Below, piece by piece: positions 49,841 to 59,215 of a stretch of 64,000 nucleotides of DNA (the stretch's first letter is position 1; each line of letters starts with the position of its first letter). The notes under the pieces were generated by a model, which ran no database searches, had not been told where the DNA came from, and was given only the letters and a program-made list of their open reading frames with translations. The position numbers and the translations under genes were made by a program. Source of the DNA: Clostridia bacterium. Lineage in GTDB: Bacteria > Bacillota > Clostridia > Oscillospirales > Acutalibacteraceae. The stretch lies in the NCBI GenBank assembly GCA_017465465.1, contig JAFTWE010000052.1:1-64000 (forward strand), given 5' to 3'.

Positions 49841-52800
49841 ATGTTTTTAAGTGATTTATCAATAGAAAAAATAAGTACAATGCTTGAGGAGCTTAAAAAG
49901 CAGATTACTCCCGTAAGGCATAAAATAACAGATATCAAAACAAAAAAATGCGGCTACAAAACCGATAATGTTGTTCCTGCGGATATGGAAAGCTGGGATT
50001 CCTTCGGCGAATATGAGCGCTGGGGAACAGACCCTGAGGAGCACCGCTGGTTTTACACAAAGCTCACTATTCCTGAGGAGCTTTTGGGTGAGGATTTGGA
50101 GCTTTACATTGCAAGCACCACTCCGTCAGGTCAGCATTGGGAGCCTCAGTATATTGCTTATGTTGACGGAAAATTAGTCCGCGGTATTGACTGCAATCAC
50201 CGTTATCTTAAGCTTGATTCAACAAAAGCCGAGCAGGATATTCATATCTATGCTTATTCAGTGCCTCACGGTGAATTGTGCGAGTTCCACTGTGAGCTTT
50301 GCCTTTTTCAGCGTGATGTTGAAAAGCTTTATTTTGATATTAAAGTGCCTTATGATGCGTTGCTTGTGCTTGATGAAAATTCAAGAGAATATAACGCAAT
50401 CAAGCCTTGCCTCAGGGAAGCCCTCTGCCTTGTAGATTGGCGCTCACCCGGCAAGCAGTCTTTCATAGATTCGGTTAAAAAAGCAAGTGAATATATGCAA
50501 ACCGAGTTTTACGGCAAGGTATGCGGAGAAAACGGAGTGGTTGCCTCTTGCATCGGTCATACCCATATTGATGTTGCCTGGCGTTGGACTTATGCTCAGA
50601 CAAGGGAAAAAACACAGCGCTCATTCTCAAGTGTTGTTGAAATGATGAAAAAATATCCCGAATATAAGTTTATGTCATCTCAGGCTCAGCTTTTTGATTT
50701 TCTTAAGGAAGATGCTCCCGAGCTTTATGAAGATGTTAAGGAGCTTATCAGACAGGGTCGCTTTGAGGTTGAGGGCGGTATGTGGCTTGAGGCCGACTGC
50801 AATCTTATGAGCGGTGAAAGCTTTGTGCGTCAGTTCCTTTTCGGCAAGCGCTTTTTCAAAAAAGAGTTTGACAAAGATAACTCAATGCTCTGGTTGCCTG
50901 ATGTTTTCGGTTACAGCGCGGCTATGCCTCAGATTCTTCAGAAGTGCGGCATCAATAAATTTGTAACCTCCAAAATCAGTTGGAACGAGTTTAACCGTAT
51001 GCCTTATGATAACTTTAATTGGTACGGTATTGACGGCACAAGCGTTTTTGCAACCTTCCTCACAGCAAAAAGAGCAGGTGAGAAGGGCTTTGGCGCTTCA
51101 TACACTCCGATGCTTGAGCCGAAATGGATAAAAGGCTCATTTGAACGCTATGAGCCAAAGGAGCTTAACAGCAACACAATCGTAACCTTCGGCCACGGTG
51201 ACGGCGGCGGCGGACCTACCGACGCCAACCTTGAAAATTACAGAAGGCTCAGATACGGTGTTCCCGGCATTCCCAAAACTCAGATTGAGTTTGCAGGGGA
51301 TTATGTTGAACGAATGCGCCAAAAGCTTGAAAATGACCCCAAGCTTCCAAAATGGGTTGGTGAGCTTTATTTGGAATTCCACCGCGGAACATATACATCT
51401 GTTGCCAAGAACAAAAAGAATAACCGCAAATGCGAATTCCTTTATCAGAATGCAGAAGCCGCCGCATATATGGCTAAAATGCTCACAGGCTTCAGCTATG
51501 ACCGTGAAAAGCTCAACAGCGGCTGGAAGACCATTCTTCTCAACCAGTTCCACGATATTCTCCCCGGCTCATCAATAGCTTCGGTTTATGACAAGTGCGA
51601 TGAGGATTACGCTATTGTTAAAGAAAAAGGTAACAGCGTTCTTGACGGCGCAAGAGCCTCCATTGTTAAAAACATTAAAACCGACGGCGGTCTGGTTGTA
51701 TTTAACCCCAATTCATTCAAAAACAGCGCTCCCGTTGAATATAACGGTGAGGTTATTTATGTTGAAGATGTTCCTGCAAAGGGATATAAGGTAGTTACAC
51801 CTGAAAAGAGCGTTGCTGACTATAAATTAAACGGTAAAACTCTTGAAACTAAATACTATATCGTTGAATTTAGTGATGATTATGCAATATCGAGAATTTT
51901 CGATAAAACGAATAGCCGTGAGGTTTTGCGTGACGGCGGCAGAGCGAATGTAATACAGGCTTATGAGGATTATCCTTATTGCTATGATAACTGGGAGCTT
52001 TCCGCTTATTATGAAGATACAATGTATGAAATCAATTCTGTTGAAGAAGTTGAATTTTTCGATGAAGGTGAGCGCTTCGGCTTCTCGGTTAAGCGTAAGT
52101 TCCTTGAATCTGATTTCTGCCAGAAAATCTGTTTCTATAACAATTCACCCAAAATTGATTTTATTACTGTTTCTGACTGGAAGCAGGAGCATTATATGGT
52201 CAAAGCCGCTTTCGATGTTAATGTAAACACCGATAAAGCAACTTATGATATCCAGTTCGGTAATGTTCAGCGCTCCACTCATCAGAACACATCATGGGAT
52301 GCCGCCAAGTTTGAGGTTTGCGCCCATAAGTTTATGGATATGGCTGAGTATGACTACGGTATCAGCCTTATGAACGATTGCAAATACGGTCACAATGTTA
52401 AAGACGGCACAATGAAAATCTCACTTTTCAAGTGCGGAACACATCCTGACCCCAACGCTGACAAAATTGTTCATTCATTTACATATTCACTTTATCCTCA
52501 CAGCGGAGATTTCCGCGAGGCAGGTACAGTTCAGTTGGCTTATGATTTAAACAATCCGATGATTGCCGTGCCTGTTTCAAAGCAAGATGGAATTTTGCCT
52601 GAGGAATATTCATTCGTCAGCTGTAATGCAGATAACTTTATTGTTGAAACTCTTAAAATGGCTGAGGATAGCGATTCTCTCATTCTCAGAGGCTATGAAA
52701 GCTATAACAAGCGCACAGCTGTTGAGCTTGATTTCGGCTTCCCTGTTAAATCTGCAAAGCTTTGCGATATGATGGAAAATGAAATCGGCGAGGTTGAGCT

Positions 52801-52864
52801 TGACGGAAATAAGGTTAAGTTCAATGCCAAGCCATTTGAAATTATCACCTTGAAAATTAACTGA
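49841..52864 (+). CDS. GH38-family alpha-mannosidase
   Basis: The 1007-residue protein has the canonical GH38 metal motif GHTHIDVAW (239-247), a second metal/acid region EGGMWLEADCN (311-321) and the nucleophile Asp354 in WLPDVFGYSAAMPQI. An N-terminal ~230-residue helical/beta region and C-terminal beta-sandwiches complete the Man2C1-like layout. It should trim alpha-mannose from imported N-glycan-type oligosaccharides. Compare it with the GH38 at 36263-39115, which lacks the Asp. No signal peptide. Confidence 0.95.
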   Translation: MFLSDLSIEKISTMLEELKKQITPVRHKITDIKTKKCGYKTDNVVPADMESWDSFGEYERWGTDPEEHRWFYTKLTIPEELLGEDLELYIASTTPSGQHWEPQYIAYVDGKLVRGIDCNHRYLKLDSTKAEQDIHIYAYSVPHGELCEFHCELCLFQRDVEKLYFDIKVPYDALLVLDENSREYNAIKPCLREALCLVDWRSPGKQSFIDSVKKASEYMQTEFYGKVCGENGVVASCIGHTHIDVAWRWTYAQTREKTQRSFSSVVEMMKKYPEYKFMSSQAQLFDFLKEDAPELYEDVKELIRQGRFEVEGGMWLEADCNLMSGESFVRQFLFGKRFFKKEFDKDNSMLWLPDVFGYSAAMPQILQKCGINKFVTSKISWNEFNRMPYDNFNWYGIDGTSVFATFLTAKRAGEKGFGASYTPMLEPKWIKGSFERYEPKELNSNTIVTFGHGDGGGGPTDANLENYRRLRYGVPGIPKTQIEFAGDYVERMRQKLENDPKLPKWVGELYLEFHRGTYTSVAKNKKNNRKCEFLYQNAEAAAYMAKMLTGFSYDREKLNSGWKTILLNQFHDILPGSSIASVYDKCDEDYAIVKEKGNSVLDGARASIVKNIKTDGGLVVFNPNSFKNSAPVEYNGEVIYVEDVPAKGYKVVTPEKSVADYKLNGKTLETKYYIVEFSDDYAISRIFDKTNSREVLRDGGRANVIQAYEDYPYCYDNWELSAYYEDTMYEINSVEEVEFFDEGERFGFSVKRKFLESDFCQKICFYNNSPKIDFITVSDWKQEHYMVKAAFDVNVNTDKATYDIQFGNVQRSTHQNTSWDAAKFEVCAHKFMDMAEYDYGISLMNDCKYGHNVKDGTMKISLFKCGTHPDPNADKIVHSFTYSLYPHSGDFREAGTVQLAYDLNNPMIAVPVSKQDGILPEEYSFVSCNADNFIVETLKMAEDSDSLILRGYESYNKRTAVELDFGFPVKSAKLCDMMENEIGEVELDGNKVKFNAKPFEIITLKIN

Positions 52865-52879
52865 TTAGGGTTGAAAAAG

Positions 52880-53707
52880 ATGTTAAAAAAATTGACCTTG
52901 CTTGCGGCGGCTGTTGTGATGCTGTTTTGTCTTTCTTTTAACTGCACGGCAGTTGAGCTTGACGGCTTACCTCACAACGCCGAATGGTCGGAAAGTGCAA
53001 TTTATTCCTTTGAAAGCCCCGAAGGCTTTAATAATAAGGTAACTTTTGCATATATTCGGGTTATTCCGGAGGCTTCTGCAAATCAGCTTTTTCTCTGTGT
53101 TTCAATGAGGGTGAGCGAAGTTACCGATGCCCAAAACTCGGCAGTTCTGCTGTCCTTCAGCGGCGGGGAGGAAATGCGCCTTAACGGTGACGGCAGTTCA
53201 TCTTATAATACCGACCTTTATAATGTTGATTATGCAATGTCTTATGATGAAGGTGCGGCAAACATCGTTTATGAAATAATGCTTGGTGTTAAGCACGGAA
53301 TTCCTTCTGAAAGCCCCATCAATGTCCGCCTTTGTGACTGTGACGGAGTTCCGTCGAATGTTTTCGGCTTTGATTTGAATGTAGTTGAAAAAGAATTGCA
53401 AACCTCTCAGCAAGAAAAAGCTATCCAAAAGTCTACCCCAAAAACTGCTGAGTCAAAGCGTAAAACCACCACAACCAAGGCAGATGACTTTACCTTTAAG
53501 AAGGTCGAGATTGATGAAACAACACAATCTGCCGATATAAGTGAAAAAACCACCGAAACTGTTGACCTTACTCAAAAAGCGGTTGACAATAGCTCGGTAA
53601 AAAAGAAGGTGCTCGCCGTGGTGGGTGCAGTTTGTGCCCTTGGTGTAGCAACCTGTGCTGTCTACAGCGCAATTAAAAAATCAAACAAAAAAGAGGATAA
53701 GGGATAA
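52880..53707 (+). CDS. Secreted protein with C-terminal membrane anchor
   Basis: The protein has 275 residues from the ATG at 52880; the TTG at 52871 sits on the AGGG site and is unlikely. A signal peptide (LTLLAAAVVMLFCLSFNCTA) is followed by a beta-rich extracellular domain to about 175. A Thr/Lys-rich linker (SKRKTTTTKADD) follows. A C-terminal helix (KKVLAVVGAVCALGVATCAV) and basic tail complete it. There is no LPxTG motif, so it is anchored by the helix. The domain resembles carbohydrate-binding type folds, but I cannot name one. Confidence 0.7.
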   Translation: MLKKLTLLAAAVVMLFCLSFNCTAVELDGLPHNAEWSESAIYSFESPEGFNNKVTFAYIRVIPEASANQLFLCVSMRVSEVTDAQNSAVLLSFSGGEEMRLNGDGSSSYNTDLYNVDYAMSYDEGAANIVYEIMLGVKHGIPSESPINVRLCDCDGVPSNVFGFDLNVVEKELQTSQQEKAIQKSTPKTAESKRKTTTTKADDFTFKKVEIDETTQSADISEKTTETVDLTQKAVDNSSVKKKVLAVVGAVCALGVATCAVYSAIKKSNKKEDKG

Positions 53708-53722
53708 AATTTTCAAAAAACA

Positions 53723-53751
53723 GTTGACATCAGCGCTTTAAAGTGCTACAA
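53723..53751 (+). promoter_or_regulatory. Promoter of the aro operon
   Basis: TTGACA (53723-53728), 17 bases, TACAAT (53746-53751): near-consensus, about 30 bases before the leader peptide start. Confidence 0.85.
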
Positions 53752-53780
53752 TGCCCCCATCAACCAAAAGGAGACAGAAA

Positions 53781-53873
53781 ATGTTCAACCGTTTTTACAA
53801 TGAATATTTTTATTATTACTTTATCCGTTATAACGATAAGGTCTGTTTCCCTGCGGTCAGAATTGCAAGATAA
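53781..53873 (+). CDS. Phe/Tyr-rich leader peptide of the aro operon
   Basis: A 30-codon frame starts with ATG at 53781, 7 bases after AAGGAG. It carries 5 Phe and 6 Tyr codons (11 of 30), with the run YFYYYF at codons 9-14 and Phe at 2, 5 and 23. It ends at TAA 53871-53873, just before an antiterminator and terminator. This is the classic design of a peptide-sensed attenuator, tuned to the two end products of the operon. It is too short for routine gene calling. Confidence 0.85.
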   Translation: MFNRFYNEYFYYYFIRYNDKVCFPAVRIAR

Positions 53874-53926
53874 TAGCAATTTTAAAGCTTTAGTTCCGTA
53901 GTGAAACGCTACGGAACTTTTTGTTT
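53851..53926 (+). promoter_or_regulatory. Attenuator of the aro operon (antiterminator and terminator)
   Basis: The terminator is a perfect 10-base-pair stem AGTTCCGTAG (53892-53901) / CTACGGAACT (53909-53918) with a 7-base loop and a long T run. An antiterminator can form: CTGCGG (53851-53856) with CCGTAG, continued by AATT (53861-53864) with AGTT. A ribosome stalled at the Tyr/Phe run (53805-53822) leaves 53851 on free, so the antiterminator forms; one reaching the stop covers it, so the terminator forms. The pairing is inferred. Confidence 0.8.
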
Positions 53927-53956
53927 TTTATACTGTTACACAGCGGAGGTATTTAT

Positions 53957-54973
53957 ATGGTATTAACATTAAAAAAAGAAACAGACCAAAAGCAGATAGA
54001 AACTCTCACCGCCTGGCTTAAAAGTCAGGATATTGATGTTCATATCAGTAACGGTGAATTCAGCACAATCGTAGGCTTGGTGGGTGACACAAGCCGTCTT
54101 GATATTGATTTGATTCAGGGTCTTAGTATGGTTGAAAATGTAACCCGTATTTCTGAGCCGTTCAAATCAGCTAACCGCAAATTCCACCCTGATGACACCG
54201 TGGTTGATATCAACGGTGTTAAAATCGGCGGCACACATTTTCAGATTATTGCAGGTCCGTGCTCTGTTGAATCGCAGGAGCAGATTTGCTCAATCGCCCG
54301 CGATGTAAAGTCTGCAGGTGCAAGGCTTCTTCGAGGCGGCGCATTTAAACCAAGAACATCACCCTACGCTTTTCAGGGTATGCGTGATGAAGGTATCCGC
54401 CTTTTAAAAGCGGCTTCTGATGAAACAGGCTTACCTGTTGTTACCGAAATTATGGATGCTTCTCACATTGACCTCTTTTTGGAGAATGTGGATGTTTTTC
54501 AGGTTGGCGCAAGAAATATGCAGAACTTTGAGCTTCTTAAGGAGCTTGGTAAAACAAACAAACCCATTCTTCTCAAGCGAGGTCTTGCAAACACCCTGCA
54601 GGAGCTTCTTATGAGCGCTGAATATATTATGGCAGGCGGAAACGAGAATGTTATTCTCTGTGAAAGAGGTATCCGCACCTTTGAAACTGCCACCAGAAAC
54701 ACTCTTGATATTTCAGCCGTTCCGATGCTTAAAAAGATGTCACATCTTCCTGTTGTTGTTGACCCCAGCCACGCGGCAGGCATTGCCGATATGGTTCATC
54801 CTCTTTCTCTTGCGGCGGCGGCAGTTGGCGCAGACGGAATTATGGTTGAGGTTCATAATGACCCTGAGCATGCTTTGTGTGACGGACCTCAGGCTCTCAC
54901 CCCTGAACGCTTTGAAAAGCTTTCAAATGATGTTCAGAACATTTTGAATGTTGTTGGCAAAACAATGGATTGA
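53957..54973 (+). CDS. aroF: 3-deoxy-7-phosphoheptulonate (DAHP) synthase
   Basis: The protein has 338 residues from the ATG at 53957 (CGGAGGT 6 bases upstream). It condenses PEP and erythrose-4-phosphate, the first committed aromatic step. The type I-beta form is shown by the N-terminal ferredoxin-like domain (about 1-75) used for feedback control, then GPCSVESQEQ, RGGAFKPRTSPYAFQG and DPSHAAG. It is the first structural gene after the attenuator. The symbol aroF is used for this class. Confidence 0.95.
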   Translation: MVLTLKKETDQKQIETLTAWLKSQDIDVHISNGEFSTIVGLVGDTSRLDIDLIQGLSMVENVTRISEPFKSANRKFHPDDTVVDINGVKIGGTHFQIIAGPCSVESQEQICSIARDVKSAGARLLRGGAFKPRTSPYAFQGMRDEGIRLLKAASDETGLPVVTEIMDASHIDLFLENVDVFQVGARNMQNFELLKELGKTNKPILLKRGLANTLQELLMSAEYIMAGGNENVILCERGIRTFETATRNTLDISAVPMLKKMSHLPVVVDPSHAAGIADMVHPLSLAAAAVGADGIMVEVHNDPEHALCDGPQALTPERFEKLSNDVQNILNVVGKTMD

Positions 54974-54983
54974 GGTTGATTTT

Positions 54984-55838
54984 ATGAAAATCGGAATTGT
55001 AGGCCTTGGTCTTATTGGCGGCTCAATGGCAAAGGCTGTTAAAGAAAATACAAGCCACACAGTTTTTGGCTATGATATTAAAGAAAGTGAAATCCTTGCC
55101 GCCGAGCTTGTGGGCTCGGTTGACGGTGCACTGGATGACAGTAACATCGGTGAATGTGATTTTGTAATTGTTTCTGCTTATCCGCAAGGAACAATAGATT
55201 ATGTTAAAGCAAAGGCTGATAAATTTAAAAAGGATGCAATAGTTGTTGACTGCGGCGGCACAAAAATCAAAGTTTGTGAGGAGCTTTATCCTGTTGCCGA
55301 CAAGGCGGGCTTTGAGTTTATCGGCGGTCATCCTATGGCAGGCACCCAGTTTTCAGGTTTCCGCCATTCAAGGGCAAACCTTTATAAGGGCGCAACAATG
55401 CTTCTTGCTCCGCAGGAAAAAGCAAGTATTCCTGTCAGAGAAAAGGCAAGAGATTTGTTTTTGTCAATCGGCTTCGGCAGGGTGCAATTTACCACCCCCG
55501 AACAGCACGACAGAGTAATCGGTTACACCTCACAGCTTCCTCATATTATTTCAAATGCTTATGTTAAAAGCCCCAACGCTATGGACCAGCGCGGATTTTC
55601 GGCAGGAAGCTATAAGGATTTGTCAAGAGTTGCAAAGCTTAACGAGCCGATGTGGACAGAGCTGTTTTTAGAAAACAGAGAAAATATTATTTTTGAAATT
55701 GATACCCTCATTGAGAATTTAAAAAGATACAGTGACGCAATCAAAGCTAATGATGAAACAGCACTCATTGAGCTTCTGAGAGACGGCACACAAAAGAAAG
55801 AAAGGGCTGATAAGCGTGTCAGCAACAGTAAGAGTTAA
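54984..55838 (+). CDS. tyrA: Prephenate dehydrogenase
   Basis: The protein has 284 residues from the ATG at 54984. It oxidises and decarboxylates prephenate to 4-hydroxyphenylpyruvate with NAD+. The Rossmann GLGLIGGSMAKAV begins the protein, and GGHPMAGTQFSGF and the helical substrate domain (SQLPHIISNAYV) follow. No ACT domain, so feedback by tyrosine may act only through DAHP synthase and the attenuator. Its stop overlaps the aroB start by 23 bases. Confidence 0.94.
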   Translation: MKIGIVGLGLIGGSMAKAVKENTSHTVFGYDIKESEILAAELVGSVDGALDDSNIGECDFVIVSAYPQGTIDYVKAKADKFKKDAIVVDCGGTKIKVCEELYPVADKAGFEFIGGHPMAGTQFSGFRHSRANLYKGATMLLAPQEKASIPVREKARDLFLSIGFGRVQFTTPEQHDRVIGYTSQLPHIISNAYVKSPNAMDQRGFSAGSYKDLSRVAKLNEPMWTELFLENRENIIFEIDTLIENLKRYSDAIKANDETALIELLRDGTQKKERADKRVSNSKS

Positions 55839-56871
55839 CGCATCGGGCAGCTACGATGTGGTTATTGAAAAAGGAATAATGTCCCGTGCCGGGGAGTGTT
55901 GTAAAGCTCTCTTCGGCACCTGTAAGATGGTTTTGGTAACTGATGATAAGGTTGCACCTCTTTATCTTGAAAAGGTAAAGACTTCATTTACCTCTGCAGG
56001 TTATGACACTGTTGAATTTATCTTCAAAAACGGAGAAGAATCGAAAAATATCGATACATTATCACAGCTTCTTGAATTTATGGCAGAAAACAGAGTTACC
56101 AGAAGTGATACGGTCGTTGCTCTCGGCGGCGGCGTAACAGGTGATATGGCAGGCTTTGCGGCGGCGGTGTTTCTTCGCGGAATCCGCTTTGTGCAGATGC
56201 CCACTACTCTTCTTGCAATGGTGGATTCCTCTGTGGGCGGCAAAACAGCCGTTGACTTAAAAGCAGGCAAAAACCTTGCAGGTGCATTTTATCAGCCTGA
56301 TTTGGTGCTTTGTGATTACGATGCACTTGACACCTTAGAGCCCGAAACCTTTGCTGAGGGTATGGCTGAGGTTATCAAGTACGGTGTAATTTTCGATAAG
56401 AAACTTTTTGACCTTGTTAAAAACGGTGATGTTAAAAAGGATATTGAAAAAATCATTACCCGTTGTGTTGAATTAAAGCGGGATGTGGTTGAAGCCGATG
56501 AGCACGATAAGGGCGAGCGTCAGCTTCTCAATTTCGGTCACACTATCGGCCACGCCGTTGAAAAGTGCAGTAATTTCGGCATTTCTCACGGTAACGCAGT
56601 TGCAATCGGTATGGTCATAGCGGCAAAGGCTTCTCACAATTTGGGTTGGGTCAGTGAAAACTGCACCGACGATATAATTGAAGCTCTCAAAAACAATTCA
56701 CTCCCTGTAAAGAGTGAGTTTACAGCCGAAGAGCTTTTTGATGTAACTTTAAACGATAAAAAACGTGCAGGCGGAACAATAAGCCTTGTTATCCCTGAGG
56801 TTATGGGCAATTGTGTTCTTAAAAAAGTGCCTGTTGAGCAGGTTCTCGAATTTATAAAAAGCGGTATTTAA
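55816..56871 (+). CDS. aroB: 3-dehydroquinate synthase
   Basis: The 351-residue protein has a GTG start at 55816, inside tyrA. It cyclises DAHP to dehydroquinate using NAD+ and a divalent metal. Signatures: FKNGEESKN, LGGGVTGDMAGF, PTTLLAMVDSSVGGKTAVD, the metal ligands in LNFGHTIGHAVE and SHGNAVAIGM. All are intact. Confidence 0.96.
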   Translation: MSATVRVNASGSYDVVIEKGIMSRAGECCKALFGTCKMVLVTDDKVAPLYLEKVKTSFTSAGYDTVEFIFKNGEESKNIDTLSQLLEFMAENRVTRSDTVVALGGGVTGDMAGFAAAVFLRGIRFVQMPTTLLAMVDSSVGGKTAVDLKAGKNLAGAFYQPDLVLCDYDALDTLEPETFAEGMAEVIKYGVIFDKKLFDLVKNGDVKKDIEKIITRCVELKRDVVEADEHDKGERQLLNFGHTIGHAVEKCSNFGISHGNAVAIGMVIAAKASHNLGWVSENCTDDIIEALKNNSLPVKSEFTAEELFDVTLNDKKRAGGTISLVIPEVMGNCVLKKVPVEQVLEFIKSGI

Positions 56872-56873
56872 TT

Positions 56874-58139
56874 ATGAATGTAAGACTTAACGGTAACGGT
56901 ATATCAGGAGAGGTCAGGGCGATTCCCTCAAAGTCGGATGTTCACAGAGCGCTGATTTGCGCCGCCCTTGCGGATAAGAAAAGCAGAGTGAATTTTTCCG
57001 CAACCTCTGAAGACATCAATGCCACAGTATCCTGCCTCAATTCCCTTGGGGCAAAAATAACACTTGACGGCGGCGGTGCTGATGTTATACCAATCGGCAA
57101 AAATCTGAATAAAAACGCAACCCTTGATTGCGGTGAAAGCGGCTCTACAATCCGATTTATGATTCCTGTTGCGGCGGCTTTGGGGGCTGACAGCTCTTTT
57201 ACAGGCAGAGGCAGACTTGCTCAGCGCCCTATTGAGCCTCTTGCAACCGTGATGAAGCAAAACGGATGCACTTTTTCAAAGCAGGGTGAATTCCCACTCA
57301 AGGTGGGCGGTCAGCTTAAATCCACTGAGTTTGAAATAGAGGGAAATGTAAGCTCTCAGTTTATCACAGGGCTTTTGTTTGCCTTACCGCTGATTGGCGG
57401 AGGAAAAATCAAAATTCTTCCACCCGTTGAGTCAAAAAAATATATTGATATGACCGTCAGAACTATGGGTGAATTCGGTGTTAATGTGTCAGTTGAAGGC
57501 ACAACCTACACCGTTGACAGTTCTTCAAGGTATACCGTTCTTAATGAAGTGTATTCTTCTGACGGCGATTGGTCAAATGCGGCGTTCTTTTTATCTGCCG
57601 CCGCAATAAAGGGCAATATAAAATACACAGGCGTTTTCAAAAACTCCTTGCAGGGAGATAAAGAAATTGTAAATCTCCTCAGCCGTTTCGGTGCAGAGGT
57701 TATATGGGAAGATGACAGCGTTTTTGTTAAATCAAACGAGCTTCATTCAATCGATATTGATGCTTCGCAAATTCCAGATTTAGTGCCGATTTTGTCTGTT
57801 GTAGCGGCTTTTGCAAAGGGTGAAACTAAAATTTATAATGCAGGCAGACTGAGAATTAAAGAAAGTGACCGTCTTTCTGCCGTGGCAACAGCTCTTAACA
57901 CTTTGGGAACAGATGTTACCGAGCTTGAAGATTCACTTATAATAAAAGGCAATCCTGATGCTTGCCTTAGCGGATGTGTTGACAGCTTTAACGACCATAG
58001 AATGGTAATGTCCTGCGCTGTGGCGGCGCTTTGCTCAGGCGGTGAAATTACCGTAGAAAATGCTCAGGCGGTCAACAAATCTTATCCGTTGTTTTTTGAA
58101 GATTTTATTTTATTGGGAGGTAAATGCGATGTCTTGTAG
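56874..58139 (+). CDS. aroA: EPSP synthase
   Basis: The 421-residue enzyme transfers enolpyruvyl from PEP to shikimate-3-phosphate. The N-terminal SKSDVHRALI, the central GESGSTIRFMIPVAAALG and LAQRPIEPL, plus RIKESDR near the C-terminus, fit the family. The LAQRPIEPL segment is the glyphosate-relevant loop in classical enzymes; no sensitivity can be inferred. It overlaps aroC. Confidence 0.96.
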   Translation: MNVRLNGNGISGEVRAIPSKSDVHRALICAALADKKSRVNFSATSEDINATVSCLNSLGAKITLDGGGADVIPIGKNLNKNATLDCGESGSTIRFMIPVAAALGADSSFTGRGRLAQRPIEPLATVMKQNGCTFSKQGEFPLKVGGQLKSTEFEIEGNVSSQFITGLLFALPLIGGGKIKILPPVESKKYIDMTVRTMGEFGVNVSVEGTTYTVDSSSRYTVLNEVYSSDGDWSNAAFFLSAAAIKGNIKYTGVFKNSLQGDKEIVNLLSRFGAEVIWEDDSVFVKSNELHSIDIDASQIPDLVPILSVVAAFAKGETKIYNAGRLRIKESDRLSAVATALNTLGTDVTELEDSLIIKGNPDACLSGCVDSFNDHRMVMSCAVAALCSGGEITVENAQAVNKSYPLFFEDFILLGGKCDVL

Positions 58140-59205
58140 CTTCGGAAAAAATATCTGCTACACAGTTTTCGGTCAGTCACATTCTGAGAGCATCGGCTGT
58201 GTTATTGACGGAATTCCTGCCGGTGAAAAAATTGATATGGAAAAGCTTTATTCTTTTATGAAAAGGCGAGCTCCGGGGCAGGACAAATTTTCAACCCCCC
58301 GAAAAGAGGCAGATATGCCTTCGGTTGTGTCGGGTATGCTCAACGGTGTAACCTGCGGTGCTCCGATTTGTGCCGTAATTCAAAACACCAACACCCGCTC
58401 ACAGGATTATGATAAGCTCAGAAATCTTCCTCGACCAAGCCATGCAGATTATCCTGCACTTATCCGTTATGCGGGTATGAATGACCCTCGCGGCGGCGGA
58501 AATTTTTCGGGCAGAATGACAGCCCCTCTGTGTTTTGCAGGCGGACTTTTAATGCAGATTTTAGAAAGCAAGGGTATTGAAATCGGCGCACATATCAGGT
58601 CGGTTTCAACCGTTTACGATGAAAATATAGATTTTACCACAGGCAGTATCAACGAGCTTAAGGCTCTTGAAACAAAGGCTTTTCCTGTTATCAGCGATGA
58701 AGCAGGGGAGGAAATGAAAGCTGAAATTTTATCTGCCAGAGCAGAGGGCGATTCCGTCGGCGGCATTGTTGAGTGTGTAATCACAGGCGTTCCTGCCGGT
58801 GTGGGTGACCCCATTTTTGACGGCATTGAAAACCGCCTTGCTTCGGCAATTTTCGGCATTCCTGCTGTCAGAGGAATTGAGTTTGGCGCAGGCTTTAAGG
58901 CCGCCGAAATGCGAGGCAGTGAGCATAACGATTCATATTGCCTTGACGGTGATTCGGTTAAAACCAAAACCAATAATCACGGCGGTGTAATCGGTGGAAT
59001 AACCTCGGGTATGCCCATAATTTTCAGAGTTGCGTTTAAGCCTACTCCCTCAATCGGCAAGGAGCAGACCTCACTCAACCTTGAAATAAAAGAGGAAGAA
59101 ACCTTCAGCGTTCCCGGAAGGCATGACCCTTGTATCGTTCAGCGTGCAGTGCCTGTTGTTCAGGCGGCGGCAGCGCTGGTAATTGCAGATTTTTTATTGA
59201 AATAA
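58129..59205 (+). CDS. aroC: Chorismate synthase
   Basis: The protein has 358 residues from the ATG at 58129 (GGGAGG upstream; overlaps the aroA end by 11 bases). It eliminates phosphate from EPSP to give chorismate with reduced FMN. The signature FGQSHSESIGCVIDGIPAG, the RPSHADYP block and GGGNFSGRMTA are intact. Confidence 0.96.
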   Translation: MSCSFGKNICYTVFGQSHSESIGCVIDGIPAGEKIDMEKLYSFMKRRAPGQDKFSTPRKEADMPSVVSGMLNGVTCGAPICAVIQNTNTRSQDYDKLRNLPRPSHADYPALIRYAGMNDPRGGGNFSGRMTAPLCFAGGLLMQILESKGIEIGAHIRSVSTVYDENIDFTTGSINELKALETKAFPVISDEAGEEMKAEILSARAEGDSVGGIVECVITGVPAGVGDPIFDGIENRLASAIFGIPAVRGIEFGAGFKAAEMRGSEHNDSYCLDGDSVKTKTNNHGGVIGGITSGMPIIFRVAFKPTPSIGKEQTSLNLEIKEEETFSVPGRHDPCIVQRAVPVVQAAAALVIADFLLK

Positions 59206-59215
59206 GGAGTAATAA

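Noticed and set aside
52871..52879. TTG start for the anchored secreted protein
   Set aside because: It abuts the AGGG ribosome site with no spacing; the ATG at 52880 has correct spacing.
53707..53957. T-box riboswitch upstream of the aro operon
   Set aside because: No T-box core sequence (the TGGNACC-type bulge) or long specifier stem is seen; the coding leader with Phe/Tyr codons explains the region better.
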